The position numbers were made by a program, and so were the translations under genes. Shown here piece after piece: positions 41,818 to 53,900 of a stretch of DNA of 64,000 nt. The notes under the pieces were generated by a model. It was not told the origin of the DNA, searched no databases, and worked only from the letters and a program-made list of their open reading frames with translations. This stretch comes from Schistosoma haematobium. Its lineage: Eukaryota; Platyhelminthes; Trematoda; Strigeidida; Schistosomatidae. Each line of letters starts with the position of its first letter. The stretch's first letter is position 1. The stretch spans positions 80,032,364-80,096,363 of the forward strand of contig NC_067196.1 of the NCBI RefSeq assembly GCF_000699445.3, written 5' to 3'.

Positions 41818-42074
41818 AATAAAAGTGGAATATACAAATCGGAAGAGATTTACTTATTAACTTTGTTTATCTTACTTAGAAAGATGCTTCTTTACAGTTT
41901 ACTTCAAATTTCATCATAAAATAATAATAATACGAATACATTTTCTTTCCTTCCAATTTCCTCATTTTATCATTATTATTTGTGTGTATTGCTTTGTTTG
42001 TTTTTTGATTTCTTGTTTTTATTATTAAAATATGATTTTACAAAGAAAAGAAAAGAAAAAAGAAGAACAATAAA
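41818..42074 (+). other. 3' UTR with candidate polyadenylation signals
   Basis: AATAAA occurs at 41818-41823, only six bases after the stop codon, and again at 42069-42074 after a purine-rich AAAGAAAAGAAAAAAGAAG tract. The second is the more usual distance. No transcript data, so the site is a guess. Confidence 0.45.
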
Positions 42075-43669
42075 AATATCAAACTCATTTACATCAATTA
42101 AAATTAATTAAGTAATATATAAGTAATATATATAAGTAACCTTTAACGACAGTTCGTGAAATCCAACTAATGATTCACTAGTAAGTAATCATATCGAGAT
42201 TCATATATAATCTTGTAATCTGATCAATAAAAGAACTAGATCTCTTTAAGAGATTTACTATTTTTAATGACAGAATGAAATATAACATCATAGGTATCTT
42301 GAGACTTTTTAATTTTATGAATTCAAATTCAAGTTTACTACTGCATAACTTAATTGTTTAATCAATAAAAATAAGATGAATGTTTCGGTCTTTTTTTCCA
42401 AAACTCGTCAACTGCATATATCTACATCCAAACGTTTTTTGTTCATACTATGGTTTAAATCCAGTAGCTTTTGCTTCAAAACCTCGGTGTGTTATCCACT
42501 GAGTTGATAAGTACAGATAATCATTAAACTGTTCAATCGGCTGTGAAGGTATTACTAAGGGTTTGTACTTTCTTTTTTTTAATACACAATACTGAAGTTT
42601 GTCAATCTGTAAAAAACATTTTCATCACTAAATCTTAGTTTGAGAGTTCTCGAATGTGCCGTTACTCATGACCTTTATAAATGATCAAACTTAAAGCATT
42701 TAGATAATGACAGCAAAGTAATTGAGTCTCATTTCAATAATCAATACTTACAAATTTTGTTAGTTTGCGATATACTGCTACCATCAACCAGTGCTGTTAG
42801 TGAAGAGTTGTCCAATTATCTAACGTAGCTGAACTTTATAGATCACATCTCTCTTAAGCCTTAAGAAATATTGTATGAAAACTAGTGGCTAGTGAACACA
42901 CAACTATTGATTTCATATTAGGCCTTTGTAGATTTTTTCAGCTTTTAGATCAATCATCCATAAGTAACGTTAAACCTATCACATGTATGCATCGGTTTCC
43001 GTTGTCATGTCACACAGCAAAATAAAATTAACAATACAAATGTCGTATGATAATTATTGCTAACAGTATCAATCTTATTAGAAGAGACTAAGTATGAATA
43101 ATATGATTTGACAATAAGAAAACGGCTTCCCAGTTCTTCCAGTTTTTCAGTGATGGTTTACCATTAATCGATTCATAATCTTAAAGTAGGAAAACAATTT
43201 CAGGAATCGGAGTTATAATTTCTTTAAGACAGTGAATACATTTCTTCCATCAAGACTAATTATGAGTCACGTTATCCAATGTCTCAATCCACTGATTATG
43301 GTAATCGTTCGAATATCAAACAGGTAGTTTGCACCTACTATCATAGTTCAGTTAAGCAGTCAATAAATTCATGGACCGATGTTACGTCTTAGGTTTTATT
43401 AATTCTACACCAGTAAACCTTAGTGAAATCATATAGTTATGTGAACACCAAAGTAAAAGTGGAGACGATTAGATACCACTTACATATTTCGGAATCTGGA
43501 TTGAGTACACTTTTCAAAATGATCTATATATCATAATACCGAACTTAAACTTTAAATCAATCATTTAAAAAAATTATAAGTTCTGAAAATTCCAGTAATC
43601 GTTCTCGTACTAATGACATCTCTGACCTAATAAATATTTGGTGTGAGTACATTATCTTCCAGTTAAATA
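42075..43669. other. Intergenic, with a decayed Sm-alpha copy
   Basis: AT-rich. The only recognised element is a degenerate Sm-alpha copy (42376-42516); a short foldback-arm remnant lies around 43120-43170 (GTTCTTCCAGTTTTTCAGTG). Confidence 0.55.
42376..42516 (-). mobile_element. Sm-alpha-type retroposon, decayed
   Basis: On the - strand the order is right: tRNA-like part (CTTCAAAACCTCGGTGTGTT and ATCCACTGAGTTGA on the + strand), then the hammerhead region with GTTGACGAGT, but stem II has degenerated into a T-run and GAAAC is preceded by GACC. The ribozyme is not expected to work. Confidence 0.65.
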
Positions 43670-43725
43670 TACAAGGTGCGAAACTCAGGACAGATATCTC
43701 CTTCTAAAACTAAACAGTAATCAGT

Positions 43726-44460
43726 ATAGGTACATGGAATGTTCGCACAATGTGTGAGACCTGGACAAGTCAAATAACTGAGGAAATAAGAGATGGCGGT
43801 TTTCGGAACTAGTGAAAATCATTAGAAGAAAGCTGAACAGAAAACGTTAGATTCCAAAGAGGTGCTTTTGAACTCTGATCACGAAGAAGAAAATGCCTCA
43901 CACAATGAGCTACACTGATGCTGTCCAATGCAGATCGAAAACCATGAAAACGTCATTCGAAGAAAGGAGTATCGAATAACAATGAGTGTTATCCAGTGCT
44001 ATGCACCCACAAATGGTAGAAATGAAGACGACAAGGATCAGTTTTATGAGAGACTGTAATTGTTTGTAGAGAAATGACCAGGAAATGACCTGACCATCCT
44101 GGTGGGAGACGTAAACGTCGAATTCGTAATGAACAACACTGGGTATGAAGGAGGAATGGGAGAAAGGAAGGAGAATGGTGAGAGATATCCAAATTTATGT
44201 GCATTCGATAAATTGCTGATAGGCGGACATATACTCCCCCCTCCCAAACACATACACAAAACCACATGGGTCTCACAGGATCACACTACAGACAACTAGA
44301 TCGATCATATTTGCATCGGTAAAAAATTCACAAAATCAGTGGAAGGCGTAAGTACCAGGAGAGGAGCTGTCATAACTTCAGATCACCATCTGGTGGCTCC
44401 CGAGATGAAACTGTACCTAAAGAAGCATTGGACAACTGAAGACACAGCCGTGCAAAGGTT
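43726..44460 (+). pseudogene. LINE apurinic endonuclease region
   Basis: Reads IGTWNVRTM, SVIQCYAPTN, LTILVGDVNV, TTWVSQDHTTDN, DHICIG and ITSDHHLVAPEMKL. These are the DNase I-fold endonuclease motifs (WNVR, QCYAPT, GDxN, SDH). Catalytic Asp and His are visible, but several in-frame stops and shifts separate the blocks. The segment up to about 44050 is nearly the same as 58900-59230, with the same lesions. Confidence 0.78.
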
Positions 44461-44599
44461 CAATACAGCCTTCGTTGAATGGACCAGCTTCACTGAATCC
44501 ACTGGATATTGAAGCAGCACACACAGAAAGCTTTCTATATATGTCACCCCATCAACAACAGAATAAATAATGATGGTCGTAGGATAAATCAACAGTGAG

Positions 44600-45720
44600 A
44601 AAACAGTAGGACCAGACCGGCTGAAACACTGAAGTCGCTCGTAGAAGTAACTGTAAACATGCTTCATACTGTATTCAGCAAGATTTGGGAGGAGGAGAAA
44701 GTGCCACTGACAGACTGCAAAGAAAGACATCTCATTAAGATAAAGACAGGAGATCTGAGCAAATTTGAGAACCACACAGACATCACACTGCGGTCAGTAT
44801 TGGGGAACGTTTGGGACAGAGTGTTGCTAAACCGGACGAAAGATTCAGTAGACGCTCAACTTCGAGATCAACAGGGTGGATCTCGTAAGTATAGATTATG
44901 TACCGACCAAATCGCGACGCTACGGATCACTCCTGACCAACTAATGGAAGGGAGTTCGTCACTATACATCAAATTCCTTGATTATGAGAAATTATTTGAC
45001 AGCGTAGTTAGAAGGACCTTACAGAACCTTCTTCGACACTATGGAGTGAGTAGATGAGGTTGTCACAATCAAACGGAACTGATATAACGGACTACAGTGC
45101 AAAGTCGTGAATGAAGGACATCTGACAGGCGCCTTGCAAGTGAAGACCGGAGTCAAACAAGACTGCCTACTCTCTCTTCCTCTTTCTTCTGATAGTTGAC
45201 TGGATTATGAAGACCTCCATCTCTGAAAGGAAGCACGGAATAAATGGATAGCTTGCATGCAACTAGACGATTTAGACTTCGCAGATGACCTAGATTTTCT
45301 ATCCTATACACAAGAGCAAATGCAGATGAAGACAACCAGTGTAACATAAACTTTTGAATCAGTAGGCCTCAACGTACACAATGGAAATAGCATGATCCTC
45401 AAATACAACACGGAGAACACCAACCCAATCACACTTGGTGAAGAAACTTTGGAGGAGGTGAAATGTTTTTCATACCTGTTCGGCGTCATCGACGACCAAG
45501 GAGTATCTGATGAGACGTAAATGCATAAATTGCGAAAATTGAGGTCAGTATTCCTACAACTGAAGAACATTTGGAACTCGAAACATCTTTCAATTAATAT
45601 CAAAGTCAGAATCTTCAATACAAACGTCAAAACAGTCCCACTATGTGCAGCTAAAACTTGAAAAACTACTACAACCATCATCAAAATGTATAAGTATTTA
45701 TAAACCATTGTTTATACAAT
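44600..45720 (+). pseudogene. LINE RT region, broken
   Basis: 44659-45057 reads VFSKIWEEEKVPL, ITLRSVLGNVWDRVLLNRTK, LRDQQGGSRKYRLCTDQIAT and YIKFLDYEKLFDS (RT motif [11 protein letters not shown] in better copies). Further blocks in other frames include ADDLDFLS-like text near 45285 (motif C) and KCFSYLFGVIDDQG near 45460. Multiple frameshifts. Confidence 0.8.
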
Positions 45721-45779
45721 ATACTCCATATCCATTGGACGGATATCATCAACAGTAATCTAATATGGCAGATAACAAA

Positions 45780-46035
45780 TCCGATTCAACAAATCATCAA
45801 ACTGCATCACGACGCAAGCGTCATCTTGGTATCCTGAAGGGAAATGGAAAAGACTAAAGAAGAAGAAGAAGACCAAAGAACACATTGTGTCGAGAATTGT
45901 AAACAGACATAAAAAGGGTGAATAGCAATCGGAAACAAGTGAGAAATATTTTCCAGAACAGATATGGATTGAGAATGCTGTTGGGTAGCCTATGCTCGTT
46001 CATGAGGGATAGTAGGCATCATGAAGTAAGTGGAT
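45780..46035 (+). pseudogene. LINE polyprotein C-terminus and tail
   Basis: CATCAAACTGCATCACGACG, then AGACCAAAGAACACATTGTG and ATGGATTGAGAATGCTGTTG match the end of the LINE at 58590-59708 almost base for base, through GTAGGCATCATGAAGTAAGT. Confidence 0.75.
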
Positions 46036-47394
46036 GAGCACTGCAGTGATTTTCTGTACTATGGTAAAATGGCTGTCTAATATTCCCTTGCTCACGGTTG
46101 TACTTCAACGGAACTCACCTAGTCCTTCATGCTATATATAGCATAGACAGTCATTTAAATTTTACTGTCAACTTATTCTGTACATGTTATTAGTTGGTAG
46201 CTGTTTAACAAGGACTGAAGAAAGAAATTACGGTTTTATCAAAAATCAATCAGTAATCTAATATCTGGTCAATGAATGTAAGGTGTATTTAACAGGTAAG
46301 CGAAGGCAAACAGACACTCATCATTTTCAAATGTCGCAACATTATTTTAAACTCCATTGTATTATTGACTTCTTCTTTGAGTTTAGCTGGGTGGGTTGCT
46401 TGTATTTGTTTTAATATGACTATTTTCGAGCCTATAATCTGATTTTCAATTTTCGATCGTGAATCGTATATCATTGTTCAACATGAACTAGTCTATTAGT
46501 CAAATAATCTAACATCTAGAGTATCGATCAAGTGCCCAGTCCTGTGTCTGTCTAGAGTTGTTATAGATTCATATTAACGGAACAAAAATCATATTAACCC
46601 CACGCTAGTAACATAATCGTCGAAAAATATCAATTTTTCCATCCACGTAATGAAATTTATGTTAATCTGTTGATTAATTTTACACTTGATAATTTAGATT
46701 AGTTAAAGTTTTGGTAATTAGTTAAGGAAATTTTTGTTACTAAGATACAATTGATCTGATAGAATTTCCGGGATAATTATGCTGCCATAACTTATTATTT
46801 TTACGCTATATTGAGTTTTAACGTACAATTGAATGAATTTGAGAAAACAGAACCTAGCAGATTATATATATCTATATACAAATTATTCATTAAAGGTTAT
46901 GTGATAGCAGTAAGGAAAAAAATGATTCTTCAACACTTCATTTATTTCCATCATAAAAAAGTTGTATTTAAAATGCTTAATTTCAAGTAATTACAGAATG
47001 ATTGAAGTACTCGAAAAGTATTCATCCTTGTTAGATGTTGCCTATTTGGTATAATGAAGTTATTTGAATATTTGCGTTATGTAAATTAAACGGATAAATT
47101 TATGGACATCGTTTATAACTAGATTTCATATTAGCCATTTTGGGAGACTAAATCTATAAGGACAAAACCCGTTAACAATTTAAATGAATTACAGAACACT
47201 TTCTTCAAACATTTAACTTTATTTTTAGGATATTATATCAGTGTAAACTGTGAACTTTCGCTAAAATGTTTAGTTTATATCCGGATTCTTGATATTAGAT
47301 TATGATCAGAACCCGGGAGTATTTTTATAGATTCCAGTAAATATTACCATTTTATGTCACTTCTGAATTTTAATATAATTACTTAAGAGAGTAG
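46036..47394. other. Intergenic, nothing recognised
   Basis: AT-rich sequence without coding signal or recognised repeats on either strand. Confidence 0.5.
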
Positions 47395-47925
47395 CCCCCA
47401 AACGCCTTGGTACGGCCGAGAGTGGGGAGAGTCAGCTCTCCCTCTCGAAATGCTTTCACTTGGCCACGTGCATACAACGACTGCCAGGGAAGTCCTACTC
47501 ACTGCCTTCTCTTGGCGGGGGTGTTATTTACAAAATCGAGGGAACGAAAGGCGAACGTCCAGCGCTTCCACCGGTTTGGTGGACACGGAGAGTCTACCTA
47601 GGGGAGTTGGAAAACTATGATTCCAAACCAATGGTGCAATTAGTTTCAGTATCCTAAAGGAACAAATGGCGTATGAATCAATCGTTGGTCACCGGCTGTC
47701 ATGGGACCTCATCGCCTTACGTTGCTGCACTGCCTTGTGGATTAGACCTTTAGGTCAAAGGTTTGGGGTGTGGCTCCCTAAGAAAACCACCTGCTTCGGT
47801 CTGGGCACCCGGGTAATATCCCATCCCTCACATAAATCAAATGATTTCTGTGGTGCATATCTGTTTGGTGCCTCTTTGTACCAATGTTTATGTATCTTAA
47901 TAAATAAATAATTAAGGTAGTACAT
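47395..47925 (+). repeat. GC-rich dispersed-type insertion, unclassified
   Basis: About 530 bases whose base composition differs sharply from the flanks (CCCCCAAACGCC at one end, ATAAATAAATAATTA at the other). The AATAAATAAATAA end resembles a retroelement tail with a polyadenylation signal, which would make it the 3' end of a + strand, 5'-truncated element. Three short overlapping frames inside (47407-47911) have no recognised domain. No target duplication found. Confidence 0.55.
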
Positions 47926-48283
47926 TACGCAACAATTATTTCAAAAAATCTAACAAGACACAGTAAATTAAATTAATAATTGTTATTACTATAACCAATT
48001 TGTTTGACTGAACGTATTATTGATAATTAACTGAATCCAAAGTCTACTAGTCAATTTCCTATGACTTCATTAAGTATTCTTGAAAAAACCATAAAAAATA
48101 TTTTCTTATTATTTCTTATTCCATCTATTGAAACAAAAGACAATTCATAAAAATTACATAAAAGACATAAATGACTGAAAAATTACATTGAATCTAAACT
48201 AACATTCTATATATATCAGTGATTTATGTCTTAGTATTTTATAAATAGAATTTACCACCTAGCTATCATAAAAGGCAAACAAT
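47926..48283. other. Intergenic, nothing recognised
   Basis: AT-rich sequence. Confidence 0.5.
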
Positions 48284-48566
48284 ATTCTAATGAACACGAA
48301 CACGAGTGGAGAAAATCGAAGGCGATTGGCAGGAAATTACAGAACATGTTAATCAAATTTAACAATCATAAAGTAAATGTTTAATTTGCAAAATGTCCAT
48401 CGATTGTCTCAAAATCACTCAGCCTTGATTGTTTTTGCATTTTCATACGAATTGAATTCTGTTTCCATTCTTTACTGTTCGGTCCTCTTGTCTCTCTGCT
48501 GCCAGACCTTCTATTCACGAGTAACATCATCTACTACTTATGTCAATATAAGTAGCACACACCGCA
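48284..48566 (+). mobile_element. Solo-LTR-like copy related to 37744-38022
   Basis: Over roughly 240 bases it is nearly the same as the LTR at 37744, from TTAACAATCATAAAGTAAAT to AGTAGCACAC. The left end has decayed (TTCTAATGAAC for TGTAGTGAAC). No matching flanks found. Same orientation as the first copy, but a host exon lies between them, so they are not the two ends of one element. Confidence 0.65.
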
Positions 48567-48713
48567 GCATCAGTTAAATGATTTTAAATAACTGATCAAA
48601 TAAAAGACTGAAATTTAAATCAATTTTTCGGAATGTTTGATATTATTCATTATTGAGAAATCAAACAAAATTGTGTTTATTGTCATCCAATGCTTCCTTA
48701 GTAATTAGTCGAT

Positions 48714-48715
<2 letters not shown>

Positions 48716-48760
<45 letters not shown>

Positions 48761-48773
48761 TAATAATAATAAT
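48716..48773. repeat. (AAT)n microsatellite
   Basis: About 18 AAT units with one AAC interruption. Confidence 0.95.
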
Positions 48774-49869
48774 GGTTATGTAGGTTGATGAAAATGTCGC
48801 CAAACGTAGACAATTACAAGTTTATTTTATATTTTAAACATGACATTGTTTTTTTGTTTGTTTTTTTAAAAAAAAATCATCCATCCGATGAACTTTCAAA
48901 TTAGTTTTTTTATCAATATGAGAATAATTCATCGTATGTTTTTTAAAAAACAATTTTTTTTGTCAACTTTGTAGCCATTTTCGATAATTAAAGAATTATT
49001 CACTTATATGTGACATATTATATTAGTATAGTCATATTATAATGTATTATTATCAATGATGTATATACGGATACTTGTAATTGTAATTTTAATATACTAG
49101 ATGTTACTGTTTGTATTGAAGAAGTTAAAGATTGTAAGTGATGAATAATGTATTCTCAAAACTAAAAGGTAATCAGTAGTTGGTCAGCAATTGTCAGAAA
49201 GTTTTTTTAAGAAGGTTTTCATAACTTATGACTAAATGAAAGTAATATTTTCATAATTTAAGTTTTAAAATCATTTATTGAATAGTGAACAAGAAATGAG
49301 TATCTCTAAGGGTAATGATAAGAGTAATAATAATAATACTCTTCTCATTATCCTTATCTCCTCTTACCCTGTTTTCAGTCTAGTTGACCTTTTATTTTTA
49401 TATATAAATGTTCTTAACAAGTATATTGGTGATCAGATTGTTCGAAATGTAATGCGCTAATATATCACATAGTTCTGATAATCTTCGTCTTCTTATTACA
49501 TGATCGAAATTTATCAAAGAAACTAATTGTTTTAAATATCTTTTTTGCCAAGTTTTGCCAAGTTGTTTTTTTTCTTTATATCCGTAACTTTAATTACAAT
49601 AAAATAAATTGATTAATTACATAAACTTGTTTTCTTTTCATTAAAATGATATTAACTCGACAATTTATATTTGATTACATTGGCTATGTAAATGTCTTGT
49701 TTTCGTAATGATCATTAGTAATTTTCTTCGATAATTTGATACGATTTCAGAATAATAAATATGAACTTTTGTCTAGATTTGATCGAATAGTTTCACAGTA
49801 TTTGGGTACCCAGTTAATTTGAGTCATTAAAGCGGAAGAATGTATTTGTAAAATCTCATCAAATAAAGT

Positions 49870-49935
49870 TTGAAGTAAATCCAACGTTTCGCCTGACAAT
49901 CTAATCCAAGTTTTTTCAAGGTAATTATGACCTCA
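49870..49935 (-). mobile_element. Penelope-like element 3' end remnant
   Basis: On the - strand: CTTGAAAAAACTTGGATTAG, then GTCAGGCGAAACGTTGGAT. The order matches the PLE hammerhead (core, stem II, GAAACGTTGG), but CTGAAGA is lost and stem II is weak. The adjacent DNA has no PLE coding sequence. Confidence 0.45.
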
Positions 49936-50214
49936 ACACTTTTAATTTATATGATAGATTTCTACACTATAAATCTTAACTATTATGTTTAATATCGTGT
50001 TCCTTGTTGTGTTTTTTTTTGTTTTCAGATGCTGTTAAACCTTTATTCTATATGTATATCAGTAATTGAATATTTAGATTGTTTGCAGTTGATGATTTGC
50101 CTTGAATTGAATTTATTTTTTAATCTAGTTGAAATTTATTAAAGAAATTTAAGTGTTACTATGGTAGATTTGTGTAGATTGTAGTAATTTTCACATTTGA
50201 AATTAAAACCTCAT

Positions 50215-50320
50215 CTGCGGAGTTGTAAATGTACACTTCTGAGAAGTCACATAGTAAAACGAAACGGTCATTTCAATGATGGTTCAGATAAAATCGGTTT
50301 GTGATTTCAACGGGGAAATG
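50215..50320 (+). mobile_element. Foldback retroposon arm fragment
   Basis: CTGCGGAGTTGTAAATGTAC, then CTGAGAAGTCACATAGTAAA and ACGAAACGGTCATTTC resemble the right arm. Confidence 0.45.
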
Positions 50321-50727
50321 AACTATATCAAATATATCAATTTAATTAAAATACGTATTTAAGGTAACGTTAGTTTCTCATAACTAATATCACTTGAATA
50401 TAAAGTCATTTGAAAATACAGTTTATTGTTATATTGTATTGTCAGTATAGATATTTGTGAATATAACCTTTCGTAAGTACAATAGTTTGCATTAACCTAT
50501 GGAGAGAAAATATATAAAAAATGTTAAATGGAATAGAATAGAATAACAACAAAAACATGAATAACAATTATACTAGTTTTACAAATACATTAATAGAATG
50601 TTTTTATATTATACTGTTTGCGTTATTAAGACTATTGTTAGCGATCATAATAGTATAAAAATGGTGATATACTAATATTACCACTAAATTAAATTTGCTT
50701 CGAACTAATAAACATTAAAAACTTCGA

Positions 50728-50960
50728 ATTTACTTGGTGTTGTTTTACTTGTATCTTCCCATTGTTATTTAGGACTGCAATTGATCAGTCTCATGTTGGC
50801 ATATGTACATCCTGTGCAGATTGCCTCGATATATAGCCTTAAGTCACAAGCTTTTTAAGCAAAGATGGATAGTGGCTAGAAGTGGAATCCAGGACACGCG
50901 TTTCGTTCTATCTGGGACTCGTCAGCTGGATGTACCTATATCGCAGAATTGTTCACTCCG
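50728..50960 (-). mobile_element. Sm-alpha-type retroposon, 5'-truncated
   Basis: On the - strand it starts in the hammerhead part and runs to the same 3' end as the 17076 copy (ACTTGTATCTTCCCATTG on the + strand). The tRNA-like promoter part is missing or replaced after about 50960. Confidence 0.8.
50883..50935 (-). ncRNA. Hammerhead ribozyme (schistosome Sm-alpha), intact core
   Basis: On the - strand: ACATCCAG, CTGACGA, GTCC-CAGATA-GAAC, GAAA, CGCGTGTC, CTGGATTCC. The catalytic core CTGANGA and GAAA are both complete. Stem II has one C/A mismatch and stem III one G-U pair. Of the four Sm-alpha copies in the window this has the most complete core. Confidence 0.85.
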
Positions 50961-53900
50961 GGACTTTGTTCTTGCTCCCTTTAAGATAATAAAGAGAACT
51001 ATATGTGTATAATAAATGAATAATGGTTAGCGACAAAATCTAAAATGTGTATTCTATCAATTTTGAGAACCAGTTCTCTGGACGTTCGCAAATTGATATT
51101 CAAATAAAGTAAGTTATTAGAATAAAAATTCTATTCAAAAATATTCTTCAATAATATGATATGCATAGTTAAAAGCTTTTAATTCACTTAAATAATATTC
51201 AATATAATTTAGAAAATTATAATGATTTTAGTATCCTAATTACAAATTATTTATGCTTCAATCAACTGTAAAATGTAAACATACACGTAATTATATAGGC
51301 TGTATACATTTAAAAAGTAGTTTAATGAATGAATTTGTATAGTTGATCATTTAATTATTCTAAAAAAAACAAACATATTGATGAGCTTTTTATTTTAGGA
51401 TAAATAACGTTCTGAAACTAAATCCATGGTAATGTTATGCATTATGAAAACAAACCGATATTCTGGAATTTTTGAACATTCCTAAATGTTAAAATAAAAT
51501 ATCATTCAATATGGAATGTTACTATACATAATGTTTATATATAAGTTATTAGTATGATAGTGTGTTGTGTGCTACTGATATCGACAAATATAAGTAAGAT
51601 GTATCATCAATTAAAAGTGAAATGCCTGGAAATAGAGGGTTAAGATGATCAAAGAAAAAAAAAAGAACAAGAACAAAGGATGATTTGTGTGAAAACAAAA
51701 GATATTTGCAAAAGGAACAGTAAAGTTTAAAACAATTGTTTGACATTTTGCAAATGAAGTATTTACTGTATAGTTCTCAGATTATACTAAGATGTTCTGT
51801 AATTTTGTATTCAAACACATTAGATTGTTCACTATTGTAGTCTCGTTCACCGCAATATTACTCAATAAAGAGGAGAGTAATTCATTTCGGAATAAAATAA
51901 TTACTGAAATAAAAAGTTAATTACAAAATCTCCATGTTGTAAATGAATCCCGTCTAAAAATCATTTGAACGATGTTAATTTTTTTCACATAAGAATCATA
52001 TAACTTTGCTTTAGTAACCAATAAAGTCAACTAGATTAAAAATGAGGCATCCAGATATAGATAGCGGCAATCAATAAATATGGACTATTGGATTCTAACT
52101 GAAAATATCTATACCGTTGAATATCGATTATCAGTCTTATGGTCATACACTTTCCACTATTCTAACTAATCAGCGGACAAAATATATTATATCAATATCA
52201 TCAGATTATGGTCAATAATTAGTAAAAAGCTATCCGTATAGAAATCTGACAGTAGATAACAACCTAACGAAAACTGATCAATCATCACCTATTAGACATT
52301 TTAGACATACATGTTAAAAAACATGAAAGTTATCGTGACATTGAAAGTCAGGAAATGAAAATTTCACATTTGAAAACAATACTTTTAGAATTATGTTCTC
52401 ATTCAGAGCATCAATAGGTAGACGAAATTAAAATGTATTTCGTTTCAGATTAGTTTATCTGCTAATTGTGCCAGTATCAATGAACAGAACCTTAATCTTA
52501 CTAATTAAACAAAAATTTCTAATCATTGTTCATATTCATGCAAATTGTTGAGTATCATGTTTCAAATAGGAATAATTATTTAGAAGTGTGGAATTTATTT
52601 TAATACTTTCCCTATCCCACTATCCCCTTGTACCCTTCTCCCACCAATTAGCAACGTCATTTTGACTGATCAATGAAATTTTTCTAATTGGATCATAAGA
52701 TTGATGATTTTGCATTGTCAGTACTGAATTTAATTCATTGTTGTTGTCTGTCATATCTATTTCAACCAATGAAACTGATATGGTTTATATATAGATGTTT
52801 GTTGGTCTAGGATTTCCGATGGAAGTAGAATTCCTGAGATAAAGAAAAACCCTATGAAAATATGACTTTCTGCCATTTCATAATACGGGTCTGTCATCCA
52901 AATCACTTTTAATATAGAATATGTATCCATAACATAAGACTGCCCTCAGCCACCGACAACTCAAGCGACAAAAAGGTTTGTTTCATAGTAACTTCTTTAT
53001 CAAGTGATATGGATAGGTTGTTGGTTATGATTCTGAAACTAATACATTTGTTCGGCCAATAGGAGGCTTTTATGCAGTTTCTTGATAGTCAGTGGGTACG
53101 TGGTCACGATTTTCTGAATGTCGCTTATGAGAAAGACCCTCATTGACAGCTGATCAAAAGAATAAGACTGGCTTTCTATTGATATCCGGAACTATAGCTC
53201 TGATTGGCATCGCTTTTGTACATGAAAATTACGGAATAAATATAATCACACACGACATGAGACAACATTCGTTTTAACGACCAAAACTTCCAGGTCGGCC
53301 TAACCTGGATTAAGGCCCTTACTTCACAAATGATTTTGAGACGTTAGCTGCACATATCGTAGATATTGATGGTATCTACAAGTGGATGGTATATCTTTTT
53401 ACGAAATAGTGGTATTAGATATCTGCATCAAGACGATAAAGATAGAATCTAGATTTATGGTCAAGGAAACTCCTGGATTGATTAGCAGTTCCATAATTTC
53501 CTTAGAAGACAATGTTTTGACAGGTGTACCTGTGAGATATTTCATCACTGACGACAGTCTCACCATAAACCCTGTACCACTTATCGGCTTTCCAGAAGCG
53601 CATCATTTATTATGTCGAGTAAACATAATACGTAGTGTTCTTCAGTGGGTACACTTCGTTTGATTAATAAGTTATGCATAAAAATATCTTGCATGAAACA
53701 TTCCAACTGTTTCTTTGCCTGACGTATGTGAAAAACGCTGAACGGTAAAGGTAAGCTTACTCCAATGAAATGAATCTGTATAGATACAATTTTTACTCGA
53801 GTGCTATTGAAGAAGACAGTTCTACATTTTCTCATAATCTGCAAAATAATCTTAACAGAGAATAAAAGTAGACCAGGACGTTTAAGCCGCAAGGAATGCT

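Larger units (their letters stand above)
43670..46035 (+). mobile_element. RTE-like LINE (family B), long but decayed
   Basis: Begins in the end of the 5' UTR, enters the endonuclease at ATAGGTACATGGAATGTTCG (reading IGTWNVRTM), and runs through endonuclease, linker, RT and the C-terminal region to a GAAGTAAGT end. It is the only copy here that spans all domains, but frameshifts and stops occur throughout. An endonuclease stretch (ILVGDVNVEF, then TTWVSQDHTTDN and SDHHLVAPE) and an RT stretch are still readable. Confidence 0.82.
48774..50727. other. Intergenic, with PLE and foldback remnants
   Basis: AT-rich. Around 49875-49930 a sequence AAATCCAACGTTTCGCCTGA continues like the hammerhead end of the PLE at 17634 but with a broken core; 50215-50320 carries a foldback-arm remnant. 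Otherwise nothing recognised. Confidence 0.5.

Noticed and set aside
37744..48566. Two related LTRs as the ends of one 10.8-kb retrotransposon
   Set aside because: The interval contains the terminal DAPK exon and unrelated repeats, no gag-pol sequence, and the first LTR has its own target duplication.
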